From Parafrigoribacterium_A sp035571875 (GTDB lineage Bacteria; Actinomycetota; Actinomycetes; Actinomycetales; Microbacteriaceae), in the NCBI GenBank assembly GCA_035571875.1, contig DATNBR010000076.1:1-13684 (forward strand): a stretch of DNA of 13,684 nucleotides, written 5' to 3'. Positions within the stretch are counted from its first letter, which is position 1; every line of letters begins with the position of its first letter. The notes under the pieces were generated by a model. That model made no database searches. It had not been told where the DNA came from and saw only the letters and a list, made by a program, of their open reading frames with translations. Both the position numbers and the translations under genes were made by a program. Of this stretch, positions 6,523 to 12,831 are shown piece after piece.

Positions 6523-7323
6523 ATGGCAGGCGAAGAGGCCACTCGCCCGTTGCTGGTCGCCGATCACCTCAGGTTGGCGTTCGGCGGCGTGGCGGCCACC
6601 AACGATGTCAGCCTGGACGTTGCGCCAGGCGAGCTCCGAGGAGTGATCGGGCCGAACGGTGCTGGCAAGTCCACGCTGTTCGGTCTGATCAGCGGACACC
6701 TTCGCCCGGATGCCGGCCATGTGTACCTGGACGGCGATCGAATCGACCGACTTGCGCCCCATCGCCGGGCGAAGCGCGGTATCGCGATCGTCTTCCAGGG
6801 CGCTCGGCTCTTTCCCGAGTTGAGCGTGCTGGAGAACGTCGCCGTCGGCGCCACGGGACGCACCAGGGCGGGCATCTTCGCCGCGGCCCTGCGCACACCC
6901 GCGCAACGGCGCGAGGAACGCGAGATCTACGCCGATTCCCACGAGGCGCTTCGGCGCGTGGGTCTCGAGTCGTGGGCCGATCGTGACCCCAGCCAGTTGC
7001 CACTCGGCGTGCAGCGCCGAGTGCAGTTCGCTCGCGCTCTCGTGGGGCGGCCGAAGCTGCTCCTGCTCGACGAGCCGGCATCCGGACTTCGAGCCGGTGA
7101 GCGCAGCGAGTTGGAGGAGCTGATCCGCGAACTCGCCGCCACGGGCATGACCGTGCTGCTCATCGAGCATGATGTCGGTCTCGTGATGCGGTTGTCCGAT
7201 CGCATCACCGTGCTCGACCTCGGCTCGGTGATCGCGGAGGGCGTGCCCGAAGAGATTCGTCAGAACCAACGCGTCATCGATGCCTACCTCGGCACCAAGG
7301 AGAGTCATGCTGCACATCGCTGA
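6523..7323 (+). CDS. livG: Liv-type ABC transporter ATPase, LivG-like
   Basis: This cytoplasmic ATPase of 266 residues drives the importer. Walker A GPNGAGKST is at 43-51, the Q-loop is FQGARLF with Gln92, Walker B is LLLLDEP with Asp183 and Glu184, and the H-loop His216 lies in LLIEHDVGLVM. The insertion between the Q-loop and signature (about residues 105-150) is typical of LivG. The signature reads LPLGVQR (159-165) instead of LSGGQ. Liv ATPases tolerate variation such as LPYG-QR, but the Leu before Gly is unusual. The gene starts seven bases after the binding-protein stop with no strong Shine-Dalgarno, and its end overlaps the next ATPase gene by 17 bases. The symbol names the family position in the transporter, not a proven leucine substrate. 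Confidence 0.92.
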   Translation: MAGEEATRPLLVADHLRLAFGGVAATNDVSLDVAPGELRGVIGPNGAGKSTLFGLISGHLRPDAGHVYLDGDRIDRLAPHRRAKRGIAIVFQGARLFPELSVLENVAVGATGRTRAGIFAAALRTPAQRREEREIYADSHEALRRVGLESWADRDPSQLPLGVQRRVQFARALVGRPKLLLLDEPASGLRAGERSELEELIRELAATGMTVLLIEHDVGLVMRLSDRITVLDLGSVIAEGVPEEIRQNQRVIDAYLGTKESHAAHR

Positions 7324-7987
7324 CCTCGTCGTGCGCTACGGCGCGGCGACGGCCGTCGACGGCGTCAGTCTCGACATCACCGAGGGCGAGATGGTCGCGC
7401 TCGTCGGCCCCAACGGCGCCGGCAAGTCGAGCCTCGTCAACGCGATCAGCGGGATGATCCACCCGGCATCGGGCAGCATCGAACTCGCTGGTCGCACCGC
7501 ACAGGTTCCCGAGGGCCGGCAGATGTTTCCCGACCTGAGCGTCGACGACAACCTGCGATTGGGTGCGTGGAGTCTCGGTCGGGGCAAGCGCGACACCGCC
7601 GCGATCTACGACGTTCTGCCCGAGCTCGTCCCCTTGCGTAAGCAGCGTGCCGGCTCGCTCTCCGGCGGGCAGCAGCAGATGGTGGCCATCGGGCGCGCGC
7701 TCATGGCGAAACCCGATCTCCTGCTCATCGACGAACTCTCGCTCGGTCTGGCGCCGCTCATCTCAGAGAAGCTGGTCGAGCACCTGCGCCGGATCAACAC
7801 GGAGCGAGGAACGACCGTGCTCCTGATCGAGCAGGAGGTCGACCTCGCCTTCGACCTGTGCGCGCGAGCGTACGTGATCGAGGCGGGGCGGATCGTCGCC
7901 AGTGGCGACACAGCCATTCTGCGCGAAGACCCGGCACTGACCGCCGCATACTTCGGGGGATTTGAGAAGCGAGGAACCGCCCAGTGA
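7307..7987 (+). CDS. livF: Liv-type ABC transporter ATPase, LivF-like, shortened
   Basis: This is the second ATPase of the importer, 226 residues. I chose ATG 7307 because AAGGAGA at 7297-7303 sits just upstream and the protein then begins MLHIADLVVRYG, as LivF proteins do; ATG 7280 would add an unrelated nonapeptide. Walker A GPNGAGKSS is at 34-42, VPEGR at 67-71, the signature LSGGQQ at 118-123, Walker B IDE at 141-143, and the LivF-type LLIEQ (Gln166) replaces the H-loop His. Between strand IEL and VPEGR the protein reads only AGRTAQ. Typical LivF proteins have a dozen or more extra residues there (the 'P--IARLGI' helix region). The frame is intact, so this is a compact variant, not a frameshift. 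Its stop overlaps the LivH start by four bases. Confidence 0.9.
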   Translation: MLHIADLVVRYGAATAVDGVSLDITEGEMVALVGPNGAGKSSLVNAISGMIHPASGSIELAGRTAQVPEGRQMFPDLSVDDNLRLGAWSLGRGKRDTAAIYDVLPELVPLRKQRAGSLSGGQQQMVAIGRALMAKPDLLLIDELSLGLAPLISEKLVEHLRRINTERGTTVLLIEQEVDLAFDLCARAYVIEAGRIVASGDTAILREDPALTAAYFGGFEKRGTAQ

Positions 7988-8844
7988 CGCTCTTCATCAC
8001 CTTCGTCATCTCGGGACTGGGCGTGGGCGCGGCCTACGCCCTGGTCGGATCCGGGTTCGTCATCGTCCATCGCGTGACGCACGTCGTCAACTTCGCGCAG
8101 GGCACCTACGCCGTGTTGGCGGGCATGCTCGCCTCGAGGCTCATCACCACCGGCACCCCGCACGGCGTCGGTGAGCTACTCGCCGTACTGGTCGCGGGAG
8201 CGGCGGGTCTCGGTGTCGGCGCGGTGGTTCTCGCCAGGCGCGACACCCCGCCGTTCGTCGCGCTGCTCATCACCCTCGGGCTGGTCTTCGTGGGGCTCGC
8301 GATCAACATCCTGCTCTTCGGGCAGAACCCGGCGCCCTCCGTGCCGCTCCTCTCCGGTTCCGTCGACATCCTCGGTGCGACCACCGAGTGGCAGCGTCTG
8401 CTGGTCGTGCCTATCGCGCTCGTCGTGTTCGGCATCCTGGGTCTGTTCTTCGAACGAACGGATGTCGGACGTGCGATGACCGCGACCGCAAGCAACCGGC
8501 GCGCGGCACAGCTGGTCGGCATCAACTACAGGCGCATGGGGCTCGCAGCGTTCGCCATCGGTGGCCTTCTCGGCGGCATCGCGGGCGTCCTCATCGCCCC
8601 CAGTCAACAGATTTCGCCGTATGCGGACATTCCGCTCGCCATCAGCGGGTTCACGGCCGCCGTCTTCGGAAACCTTTCGAGCCCGTGGCTCACCCTGCTG
8701 GGTGGGCTCTTCCTCGGAGTCGTCGGACAGTTGTTGCAGGGCTATGGCGTCGGGTCCTTCCAGACTCAGGTCTCACTCATCCTGATGCTGGTGATCCTGA
8801 TCGTGCGCGCTCGAGCTCTCAACGCCCAGGAGGAGGCCAAGTGA
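7984..8844 (+). CDS. livH: Liv-type ABC transporter permease, LivH-like
   Basis: This is an integral membrane permease of 286 residues with about eight hydrophobic segments. The N-terminal LivH signature is seen as GLGVGAAYALVGSGFVIVHRV followed by NFAQG at 36-40. Family members usually have NFAHG, so His to Gln is a small deviation. The cytoplasmic coupling loop is GRAMTATASNRRAAQLVGI at 162-180, the expected EAA-like helix that docks on the ATPases. The C-terminal GG---G-VGQLLQGY region completes the fold. Translation from GTG 7984 is coupled by a 4-base overlap to LivF, and the stop overlaps LivM in the same way. Confidence 0.92.
   Translation: MTLFITFVISGLGVGAAYALVGSGFVIVHRVTHVVNFAQGTYAVLAGMLASRLITTGTPHGVGELLAVLVAGAAGLGVGAVVLARRDTPPFVALLITLGLVFVGLAINILLFGQNPAPSVPLLSGSVDILGATTEWQRLLVVPIALVVFGILGLFFERTDVGRAMTATASNRRAAQLVGINYRRMGLAAFAIGGLLGGIAGVLIAPSQQISPYADIPLAISGFTAAVFGNLSSPWLTLLGGLFLGVVGQLLQGYGVGSFQTQVSLILMLVILIVRARALNAQEEAK
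8828..8836 (+). promoter_or_regulatory. Strong Shine-Dalgarno deciding the LivM start
   Basis: AGGAGGAGG lies inside the end of the LivH gene, four bases before GTG 8841. It fixes the LivM start there instead of at any upstream start codon in the same frame, which would run through LivH coding sequence. Confidence 0.75.
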
Positions 8845-9890
8845 ACCTCATTGCGCGAGTGCGTGCACGGTCGCCCTATCCGCAGATCGTCGCCGTCACG
8901 ATTGTGGCGCTGGTCGTCCCGCTGGTGCTGCCGGAGCTCACCTTCTATATGCAGCTGCTCATGTCTGCGATCGTCGTCGTCGGCCTCTCCCTGTTCATGG
9001 GGTACGCGGGCCAGGCCGCTCTCGGCCAGGGAGCGTTCGTCGCGGTCGGCGCTCTCACCGTGGGAGTCTTCACGGTGCAGTGGCATCTGCCGCCGCTGCT
9101 CGCGCTGGTGTGCGCTCCGATCTTCGCCGCGGCCGTCGCCGCACTGATCGGCTGGCCACTGCTGCGGCTGCGGGGTCACTATCTGGCCTTCGGCACGATC
9201 GCCATCCTCCTGCTGGTGCAGGCGCTCATGGGCGTGATCCCGCTGTTCGGACGCGGCATCGGCATCAACGGCATCCCGCCGCTGATCGTGCTCCCGATCG
9301 AGGATGCGCAGACTCGAAACAGTCTGCTCAAACTCATCTACGTGGTGATCGCGGTGGTCCTGCTCGTCGTGGCGCTCATACTCTCGCATCGCGTCGTCAG
9401 CAGCCGGTTCGGCCGGGGCATCCGGGCGCTGGCGGGGAGCGAGTCCGCGGCCGCATCCGCGGGTGTACCCGTGCTCGGCAGCAAGCTCCATGTCTTCGTG
9501 CTCGCCGCCGTCTTCGCCGGGCTGGTCGGGGCGCTTGGGGCGTTCTACTTCCCGTTCATCAACCCCGAGTCGTTTCCGCCCGACCAGTCGTTCGAGTACG
9601 TGATCATGGCCGTGGTGGGAGGAGTCGGAACACTCTGGGGTGGTCTCGTCGGAGCCATCGCGGTCGGAATCCTGCTCAAGCTGCTCAACGTGTTGGCCAC
9701 GCTGCCCGAGATGCCAGCGGTCATGGGTCCGACGCTGCAGTACGCCGGCTACGGTCTCGTGCTCGTTCTGGTGCTGGTCTTCATGCCGAAGGGTCTCGTG
9801 CCCACCATCACGGCGGCGTGGGAGAGACGCTCGGCAGCGCGATCTGTGGCGAGCAAAGATCCCGCCGTGGTGAGCGCGCCCGAGGAGTAG
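8841..9890 (+). CDS. livM: Liv-type ABC transporter permease, LivM-like
   Basis: This is the second permease, 349 residues, with about nine or ten hydrophobic segments. GYAGQAALGQGAF at 54-66 is the LivM signature (commonly GYAGQ-SLGHAAF), and LRLRGHYLAFGTIA at about 108-121 is the second family motif. The cytoplasmic coupling loop GRGIRALAGSESAAASAGV is at 191-209, and GG-GTLWGGLVGA lies further on. The last 30 residues are a charged cytoplasmic tail (WERRSAARSVASKDPAVVSAPEE). GTG 8841 is preceded by an excellent Shine-Dalgarno and overlaps the LivH stop. It ends the import operon and faces a convergent gene 19 bases away. Confidence 0.92.
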   Translation: MNLIARVRARSPYPQIVAVTIVALVVPLVLPELTFYMQLLMSAIVVVGLSLFMGYAGQAALGQGAFVAVGALTVGVFTVQWHLPPLLALVCAPIFAAAVAALIGWPLLRLRGHYLAFGTIAILLLVQALMGVIPLFGRGIGINGIPPLIVLPIEDAQTRNSLLKLIYVVIAVVLLVVALILSHRVVSSRFGRGIRALAGSESAAASAGVPVLGSKLHVFVLAAVFAGLVGALGAFYFPFINPESFPPDQSFEYVIMAVVGGVGTLWGGLVGAIAVGILLKLLNVLATLPEMPAVMGPTLQYAGYGLVLVLVLVFMPKGLVPTITAAWERRSAARSVASKDPAVVSAPEE

Positions 9891-9906
9891 TGGCGCGTCC
9901 TGGTGC

Positions 9907-9921
9907 GGCTCAGCGGGAGCC
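9907..9921. terminator. Weak stem-loop between convergent genes
   Basis: GGCTC-AGCGG-GAGCC can form a five-pair stem at the 3' end of the DapA-like gene (whose stop is at 9910-9912) and 17 bases past the LivM stop. It could end both convergent transcripts, but the stem is short and no T-run follows on either strand, so support is slight. Confidence 0.2.
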
Positions 9922-10800
9922 AGTGGCCTCGAGCGCACGGATGACCGCTTCGCGGTCTGCTCCCTCGAGTTCCCGCACGGGTCGCGGCAGGTTCCGCGGC
10001 GCGGTGAGGCCGAGGTGCGCGGCGATCACAGACACGGTGCGGTAGCTGCCGAAGCGTGGGAACAGGTTCCAGATCGGGTCCAGTGACGCGGTGATCCTGC
10101 GCGTCTCCTCGGCGACGCCCGCGAGAGCCGCGCGCGTGATCGCGAGGCAGGGCTCCGGCAGGATGCCGCCCAGCACGCTGTACCAGCCGTCGCATCCGGC
10201 GAGGAGACCGGTGGGCGCGACGGTGTCGCCGCTGATGCCGATGGTCACGTGCTCGGGCAGACGTTCGCGCAGGCGTGCGACCCGCGCTCGGGTCTCCACG
10301 AGATCCGATGACACGGGCGGGATCTTGATCGAGACGATGCCGTCGAGCCCGGCGATGCGCGCATGGAGGTCGTCGCTGAACGTGACGTGCGTCGTGCCCG
10401 GGTTGTCGTAGACGACGATCGGGATGGAGGCGTACGCGGCGACCTCCGCATACAGCCCGTAGACCTCGTCATCGCTGAGTGCCTGGTAGGTGACGGCGGG
10501 CAGGAGCACTGCGGCCGCGCCGCGGTCCTGGGCGTCGGCCACGTGGGCGAAGACCTGGCGGGTCGAGACGGCGCCCACCCCGACGATGACCGGCACGGAG
10601 CCCGCGTGCTCGACGGCGATCTCCACGACCCTGGCACGCTCATCCCGAGTCAGGTAGGCGTAGCTGCCGGTCGAGCCGAGCGCTCCGATCGAATCGACCT
10701 CCGCCGCGGCAAGCCTGTCGACGAGCCTGGCGAAGCCGACCTCGTCGACTCCGTTCTCGCCGGTCGGAGTGAGTGGAAACGCGCTGAGGCCCGTGAACAT
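9910..10800 (-). CDS. DapA/N-acetylneuraminate lyase-family aldolase
   Basis: This is a class I aldolase/lyase of the dihydrodipicolinate synthase superfamily, 296 residues as a TIM barrel. The Schiff-base lysine is Lys159 (VSIKIP), the catalytic tyrosine is Tyr131 (VVYDNPGTT), and the carboxylate-binding loop is GSTGS at 42-46. True DapA and NanA proteins read GTTGE or GSTGE at that loop; Ser in place of Glu and an N-terminus MFTGLSAFPLTP set this apart from lysine biosynthesis. It is better called a DHDPS-family protein acting on some 2-keto acid or aldol. I chose ATG 10800 over GTG 10809 because the protein aligns from MFTGLSA and a -10-like TAGGGT lies seven bases before it. It converges on the transporter operon and is 87 bases downstream of the SDR gene on the same strand. 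Confidence 0.85.
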   Translation of the reverse strand: MFTGLSAFPLTPTGENGVDEVGFARLVDRLAAAEVDSIGALGSTGSYAYLTRDERARVVEIAVEHAGSVPVIVGVGAVSTRQVFAHVADAQDRGAAAVLLPAVTYQALSDDEVYGLYAEVAAYASIPIVVYDNPGTTHVTFSDDLHARIAGLDGIVSIKIPPVSSDLVETRARVARLRERLPEHVTIGISGDTVAPTGLLAGCDGWYSVLGGILPEPCLAITRAALAGVAEETRRITASLDPIWNLFPRFGSYRTVSVIAAHLGLTAPRNLPRPVRELEGADREAVIRALEATGSR

Positions 10801-10807
10801 AGAGCAC

Positions 10808-10813
10808 ACCCTA
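10808..10813 (-). promoter_or_regulatory. -10 box for a probably leaderless DapA-like gene
   Basis: On the - strand TAGGGT is followed by seven bases and then ATG 10800, the spacing expected when transcription starts at the A of the start codon. A -35-like GTGATC lies 17 bases upstream but matches poorly. The AGGG could also be read as a weak Shine-Dalgarno. Confidence 0.45.
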
Positions 10814-10887
10814 GCGCCCGGTCACGGCTCGATCACCGCCTCGCGCACGTGTTCGTTGACACCGACAACAGTGTGAGTGGAAGGCCG

Positions 10888-11769
10888 TTACGCCGGGTAG
10901 TCTCCCGCCTCCAGGTCTTCGAGCAGGCTCGGGTGCGATGGCACCCAGCCGAAACGCTCGCGCGTGACGGCGCTCGAGGAGGGTTGGTCGCTCGCGAAGA
11001 TCGGGCTGAGCGGCCCGAAGCTGTCGTCGGGAACCTGGGCGGTCGGCACGCCGAGCCTGCGCCCGATCACCTCTGCGAGACTCATCATCGTGTCGCCCTC
11101 GTCGGCCACCGCGTGCAGGATGGTTCCGCCGTCCGCCTGCTCGAGGGCCAGACGGAAGAGTGACCCAGCGTCGCGGCGGTGCACGGCGGGCCAGCGCTGG
11201 CTGCCGTCGCCGATGTACCCCGAGACTCCCGTGCGCCGTGCCGTTGCAATAAGCACGCCCGCGAATCCGTAGCCAACTCCGCGCTCGTGCACGGAGCGCG
11301 GCAGGCGCACGGCCGCGGATCTCACGCCCCTCGAGGCGAGATCGAGAACGGCCTGCGAATTGACTCCTCGACCGCCGACGGGGCCGTCTGTCGGCGTAGG
11401 GTCCTGTTCGGTCGATGCGCGGCCCGCGACGCTCGGAGTGCCCGAGGCCACCACGAGCGGCTTTCCCGTGCCGACGAGCGCCGCTCCCAGGGTCCGCAAC
11501 GCGAGCCCCTCTTCGGCGATCCCCTCCGTCAGCCTGCTGAAGTCGTTGCTGAATGCGAGGCTGATGACGCCGTCGGCCTGCTCTGCTGCGGCCGTGAGGA
11601 CGTCGAGGTCTCCGAGGCCCCCGCGAACAACCGAGGCGCCAGCGGCCGCGACGAGTCGTGCCGAGGCGTCAGAACGAGCGAGGCCCACGACGTCGTGGCC
11701 GGCGGCCACGAGTTCGGACACGACCACAGCCCCGACGCCGCCGGATGCTCCTGTGACGAAAACGCGCAT
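10888..11769 (-). CDS. Atypical/extended SDR-family NAD(P)-binding oxidoreductase
   Basis: This is a 293-residue NAD(P)-binding Rossmann protein of the epimerase-like extended SDR group. The N-terminus MRVFVTGASGGVG carries the glycine motif at 6-13, and LARSD follows the second strand. The later segment GYIGDGSQRWPAVHRRDAGSLFRLALE and HAVADEG are hallmarks of a common actinobacterial/proteobacterial family usually annotated as SDR oxidoreductase or NAD-dependent epimerase. A normal YxxxK catalytic motif is not evident; the region where it would be reads GRGVNSQAVLDLA, so the chemistry is uncertain. A Shine-Dalgarno AAGGAG lies nine bases before ATG 11769. It is divergent from a TetR gene with two operator-like palindromes between them, so TetR-controlled induction by a xenobiotic or metabolite is the likely logic. 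Confidence 0.85.
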   Translation of the reverse strand: MRVFVTGASGGVGAVVVSELVAAGHDVVGLARSDASARLVAAAGASVVRGGLGDLDVLTAAAEQADGVISLAFSNDFSRLTEGIAEEGLALRTLGAALVGTGKPLVVASGTPSVAGRASTEQDPTPTDGPVGGRGVNSQAVLDLASRGVRSAAVRLPRSVHERGVGYGFAGVLIATARRTGVSGYIGDGSQRWPAVHRRDAGSLFRLALEQADGGTILHAVADEGDTMMSLAEVIGRRLGVPTAQVPDDSFGPLSPIFASDQPSSSAVTRERFGWVPSHPSLLEDLEAGDYPA

Positions 11770-11784
11770 GATGATGAACTCCTT

Positions 11785-11810
11785 AGTGATGCGACTTGAG
11801 TCCCATCACT
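11785..11810. promoter_or_regulatory. Operator 1, 26-bp near-perfect palindrome (TetR site)
   Basis: The half-sites AGTGATGcGACT (11785-11796) and GAGTCcCATCACT (11798-11810) are mirror images across 26 bp apart from the central pair and one mismatch per arm. It touches the -10 box of the divergent SDR gene (11808-11813) and extends downstream to its Shine-Dalgarno, so a bound repressor would block that gene. Confidence 0.75.
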
Positions 11811-11813
11811 CTA
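11808..11813 (-). promoter_or_regulatory. -10 box of the SDR gene
   Basis: TAGAGT on the - strand, a good actinobacterial -10, lies 38 bases before ATG 11769 and overlaps the edge of operator 1. No convincing -35 hexamer is found 16-18 bases upstream. Confidence 0.45.
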
Positions 11814-11817
11814 GCAC

Positions 11818-11843
11818 TGTTACGGGACAGGAGTCCCATCACT
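11818..11843. promoter_or_regulatory. Operator 2, degenerate copy of operator 1
   Basis: GAGTCCCATCACT (11831-11843) exactly repeats the right arm of operator 1, 33 bp away or about three helical turns. Its left arm is degenerate but retains GGGAC, so the core is GGGAC-AGGA-GTCCC (11824-11837). It lies immediately upstream of the TetR -10 box (11843-11848) and would mediate autorepression. Confidence 0.7.
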
Positions 11844-11848
11844 AGAAT
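11843..11848 (+). promoter_or_regulatory. -10 box for the TetR gene
   Basis: TAGAAT matches five of six bases of TATAAT and is followed by six bases and ATG 11855, consistent with a leaderless or near-leaderless transcript. GGAG is present but only two bases from the ATG, too close for normal Shine-Dalgarno use. Operator 2 ends on its first base. Confidence 0.5.
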
Positions 11849-11854
11849 GGAGCC

Positions 11855-12472
11855 ATGCCTCGTTGGGAACCGGATGCGCGTGAGCGATTGGTCAGTTCTG
11901 CGTTGCACCTCTTCACCGATCAGGGCTACGACGACACCACCGTCGCTGAGATCGCCGAGCGCGCGGGTCTGACCAAGAGCACGTTCTTCCGGCACTTCGC
12001 CGACAAGCGGGAGGTGCTCGCCGCGGGCCAGGAGACCCTGTCTCGGCTTCTTGCGGAGGGCATCGAGAAGGCGCCCGCGGATGCGACACCGCTCGGCGCA
12101 GTCGCGGTCGGGCTCCAGCACGCGGCAGGCGCGATGACGCCGTTCAACCGTGAGCTGGGCCCTCGGCTGGCCGCCGTCGTTGCGACGAGCGCCGAACTGC
12201 GGGAGCGAGAAGCGCTCAAGCGAGTGGGCATGGCCGAGGCCATGGCCGAGGCTCTGCGTGATCGCGGTGTCGAGGAGACGCAGGCCGTCGTGGCAGGCGA
12301 ACTCGGTGTCCTCGCCTTCAAGGAATCCTTTTCGGCATGGATCTCGGAGGGCAACGAAAGAGAGCTCGGCGAGCTGGCGCACGAGGCTCTCGATCGCTTG
12401 CGCCTCGCCATCGTGCGGCTCGACAGTCGACCGGCAGGATGGTCGCACTCGGAGGGATCGCCGGCGCCATAG
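11855..12472 (+). CDS. TetR/AcrR-family transcriptional regulator
   Basis: This is a 205-residue one-component repressor. The N-terminal DNA-binding domain is clear: ARERLVSSALHLFTDQGYDDTTVAEIAERAGLTKSTFFRHFADKREVL, with the helix-turn-helix at about 28-47 and the canonical FFRHFADK. The all-helical C-terminal domain (from about residue 55) would bind the ligand and dimerise; its sequence gives no ligand. The divergent SDR gene and the pair of palindromes in the 85-base gap are the expected target and sites. The last 15 or so residues are Pro/Ser/Gly rich and probably disordered. Nothing links it directly to the transporter operon 2 kb away, although the latter's inverted repeat does not resemble these operators. 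Confidence 0.92.
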   Translation: MPRWEPDARERLVSSALHLFTDQGYDDTTVAEIAERAGLTKSTFFRHFADKREVLAAGQETLSRLLAEGIEKAPADATPLGAVAVGLQHAAGAMTPFNRELGPRLAAVVATSAELREREALKRVGMAEAMAEALRDRGVEETQAVVAGELGVLAFKESFSAWISEGNERELGELAHEALDRLRLAIVRLDSRPAGWSHSEGSPAP

Positions 12473-12512
12473 CGCACCTGGCGAGTCGCTCTCGACTAAA
12501 TCGCGAGTGTCG

Positions 12513-12755
12513 TCAACCGAGCGGCGGGAAGCGTGGCGCTCGCCGCGGCGGTGGCGGGGGAACCGCCCTGGTCGCGGTGACGTCGGCCAGCGAGATGGTC
12601 ACGAGGCCGCGACGGGTCTCGACCACACACTCGGTGTCGCTGCGTTCGCGAAGGTAGCCCACGGCATCCGTGTGGCCGTCGTCGATGCGACGCCGCACGG
12701 TCATCCGGGTGCCGAGGGGGGACTCCCGGATGAGGTCGACCGGGTCGCTGCTCAT
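12513..12755 (-). CDS. Small SH3-like domain protein (Rv0428c N-terminal-like)
   Basis: This is an 80-residue protein converging on the TetR gene. LGTRMTVRRRID--GHTDAVGYLRERSDTECVVETRRGLVTISLADVTATRAVPP looks like the SH3-like beta-barrel found at the N-terminus of Rv0428c-type GNAT acetyltransferases. The pattern is 'LGTRV-VR-R---G-TD-LG-L---D---VV-TR-G-V-I---DV-A-R-VPP'. Here it stands alone and ends in a proline-rich tail, PPPPPRRAPRFPPLG. I chose ATG 12755 since the upstream extension in this frame overlaps the ArsR gene and is not family-like. Stand-alone copies of this domain occur in actinobacteria; the function is unknown. The assignment is from memory of the motif and should be treated as moderately certain. 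TAAGCT seven bases before the ATG suggests a leaderless transcript. Confidence 0.7.
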   Translation of the reverse strand: MSSDPVDLIRESPLGTRMTVRRRIDDGHTDAVGYLRERSDTECVVETRRGLVTISLADVTATRAVPPPPPRRAPRFPPLG

Positions 12756-12762
12756 GGGCTTC

Positions 12763-12768
12763 AGCTTA
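12763..12768 (-). promoter_or_regulatory. -10-like box before the SH3-like gene
   Basis: TAAGCT on the - strand ends seven bases before ATG 12755, and no Shine-Dalgarno is visible there. That spacing fits leaderless transcription. No good -35 is found, so support rests on the TAnnnT pattern and position. Confidence 0.35.
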
Positions 12769-12802
12769 GGCGCGCCCTCTGCGGCCAATGCCGTCGAAGG
12801 GG

Positions 12803-12831
12803 TTGTGGCAGGGGAGTGATGTCGGTAATGT
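12803..12831 (+). promoter_or_regulatory. Promoter of the ArsR gene
   Basis: TTGTGG (12803-12808) and TAATGT (12826-12831) are separated by 17 bases. Transcription would begin at about 12838-12840, coinciding with ATG 12840. The -10 box overlaps the left arm of the palindrome at 12828-12851. Confidence 0.55.

Noticed and set aside
8766..9938. Long - strand ORF opposite the LivM gene (390 codons)
   Set aside because: The translation is dominated by Arg, His, Asp and Glu with no fold-like pattern. The + strand reading is a clear permease.
9080..10045. + strand ORF of 321 codons overlapping LivM and the DapA-like gene
   Set aside because: It is a frame-shifted shadow rich in Arg/Ala/Gly and crosses the end of one real gene into another on the opposite strand.
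10855..10869. GTTGAC-ACC-GACAAC imperfect palindrome upstream of the DapA-like gene
   Set aside because: It has short arms with one mismatch, sits 55-70 bases before the start with no nearby promoter match, and could easily be chance.
10363..11163. + strand ORF of 266 codons across the DapA-like and SDR genes
   Set aside because: It is antisense to two recognised genes and its sequence has shadow-like composition.
12484..12497. AGTCG-CTCT-CGACT stem between the TetR and SH3-like genes as a terminator
   Set aside because: There are only five pairs and no T-run on either strand. It is too weak to list, although the position between convergent genes is suitable.
12150..12818. Upstream extension of the ArsR frame
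   Set aside because: The frame is open by chance through the TetR and SH3-like genes. ArsR similarity begins at MVVHELSD, and the promoter and operator lie just before it.
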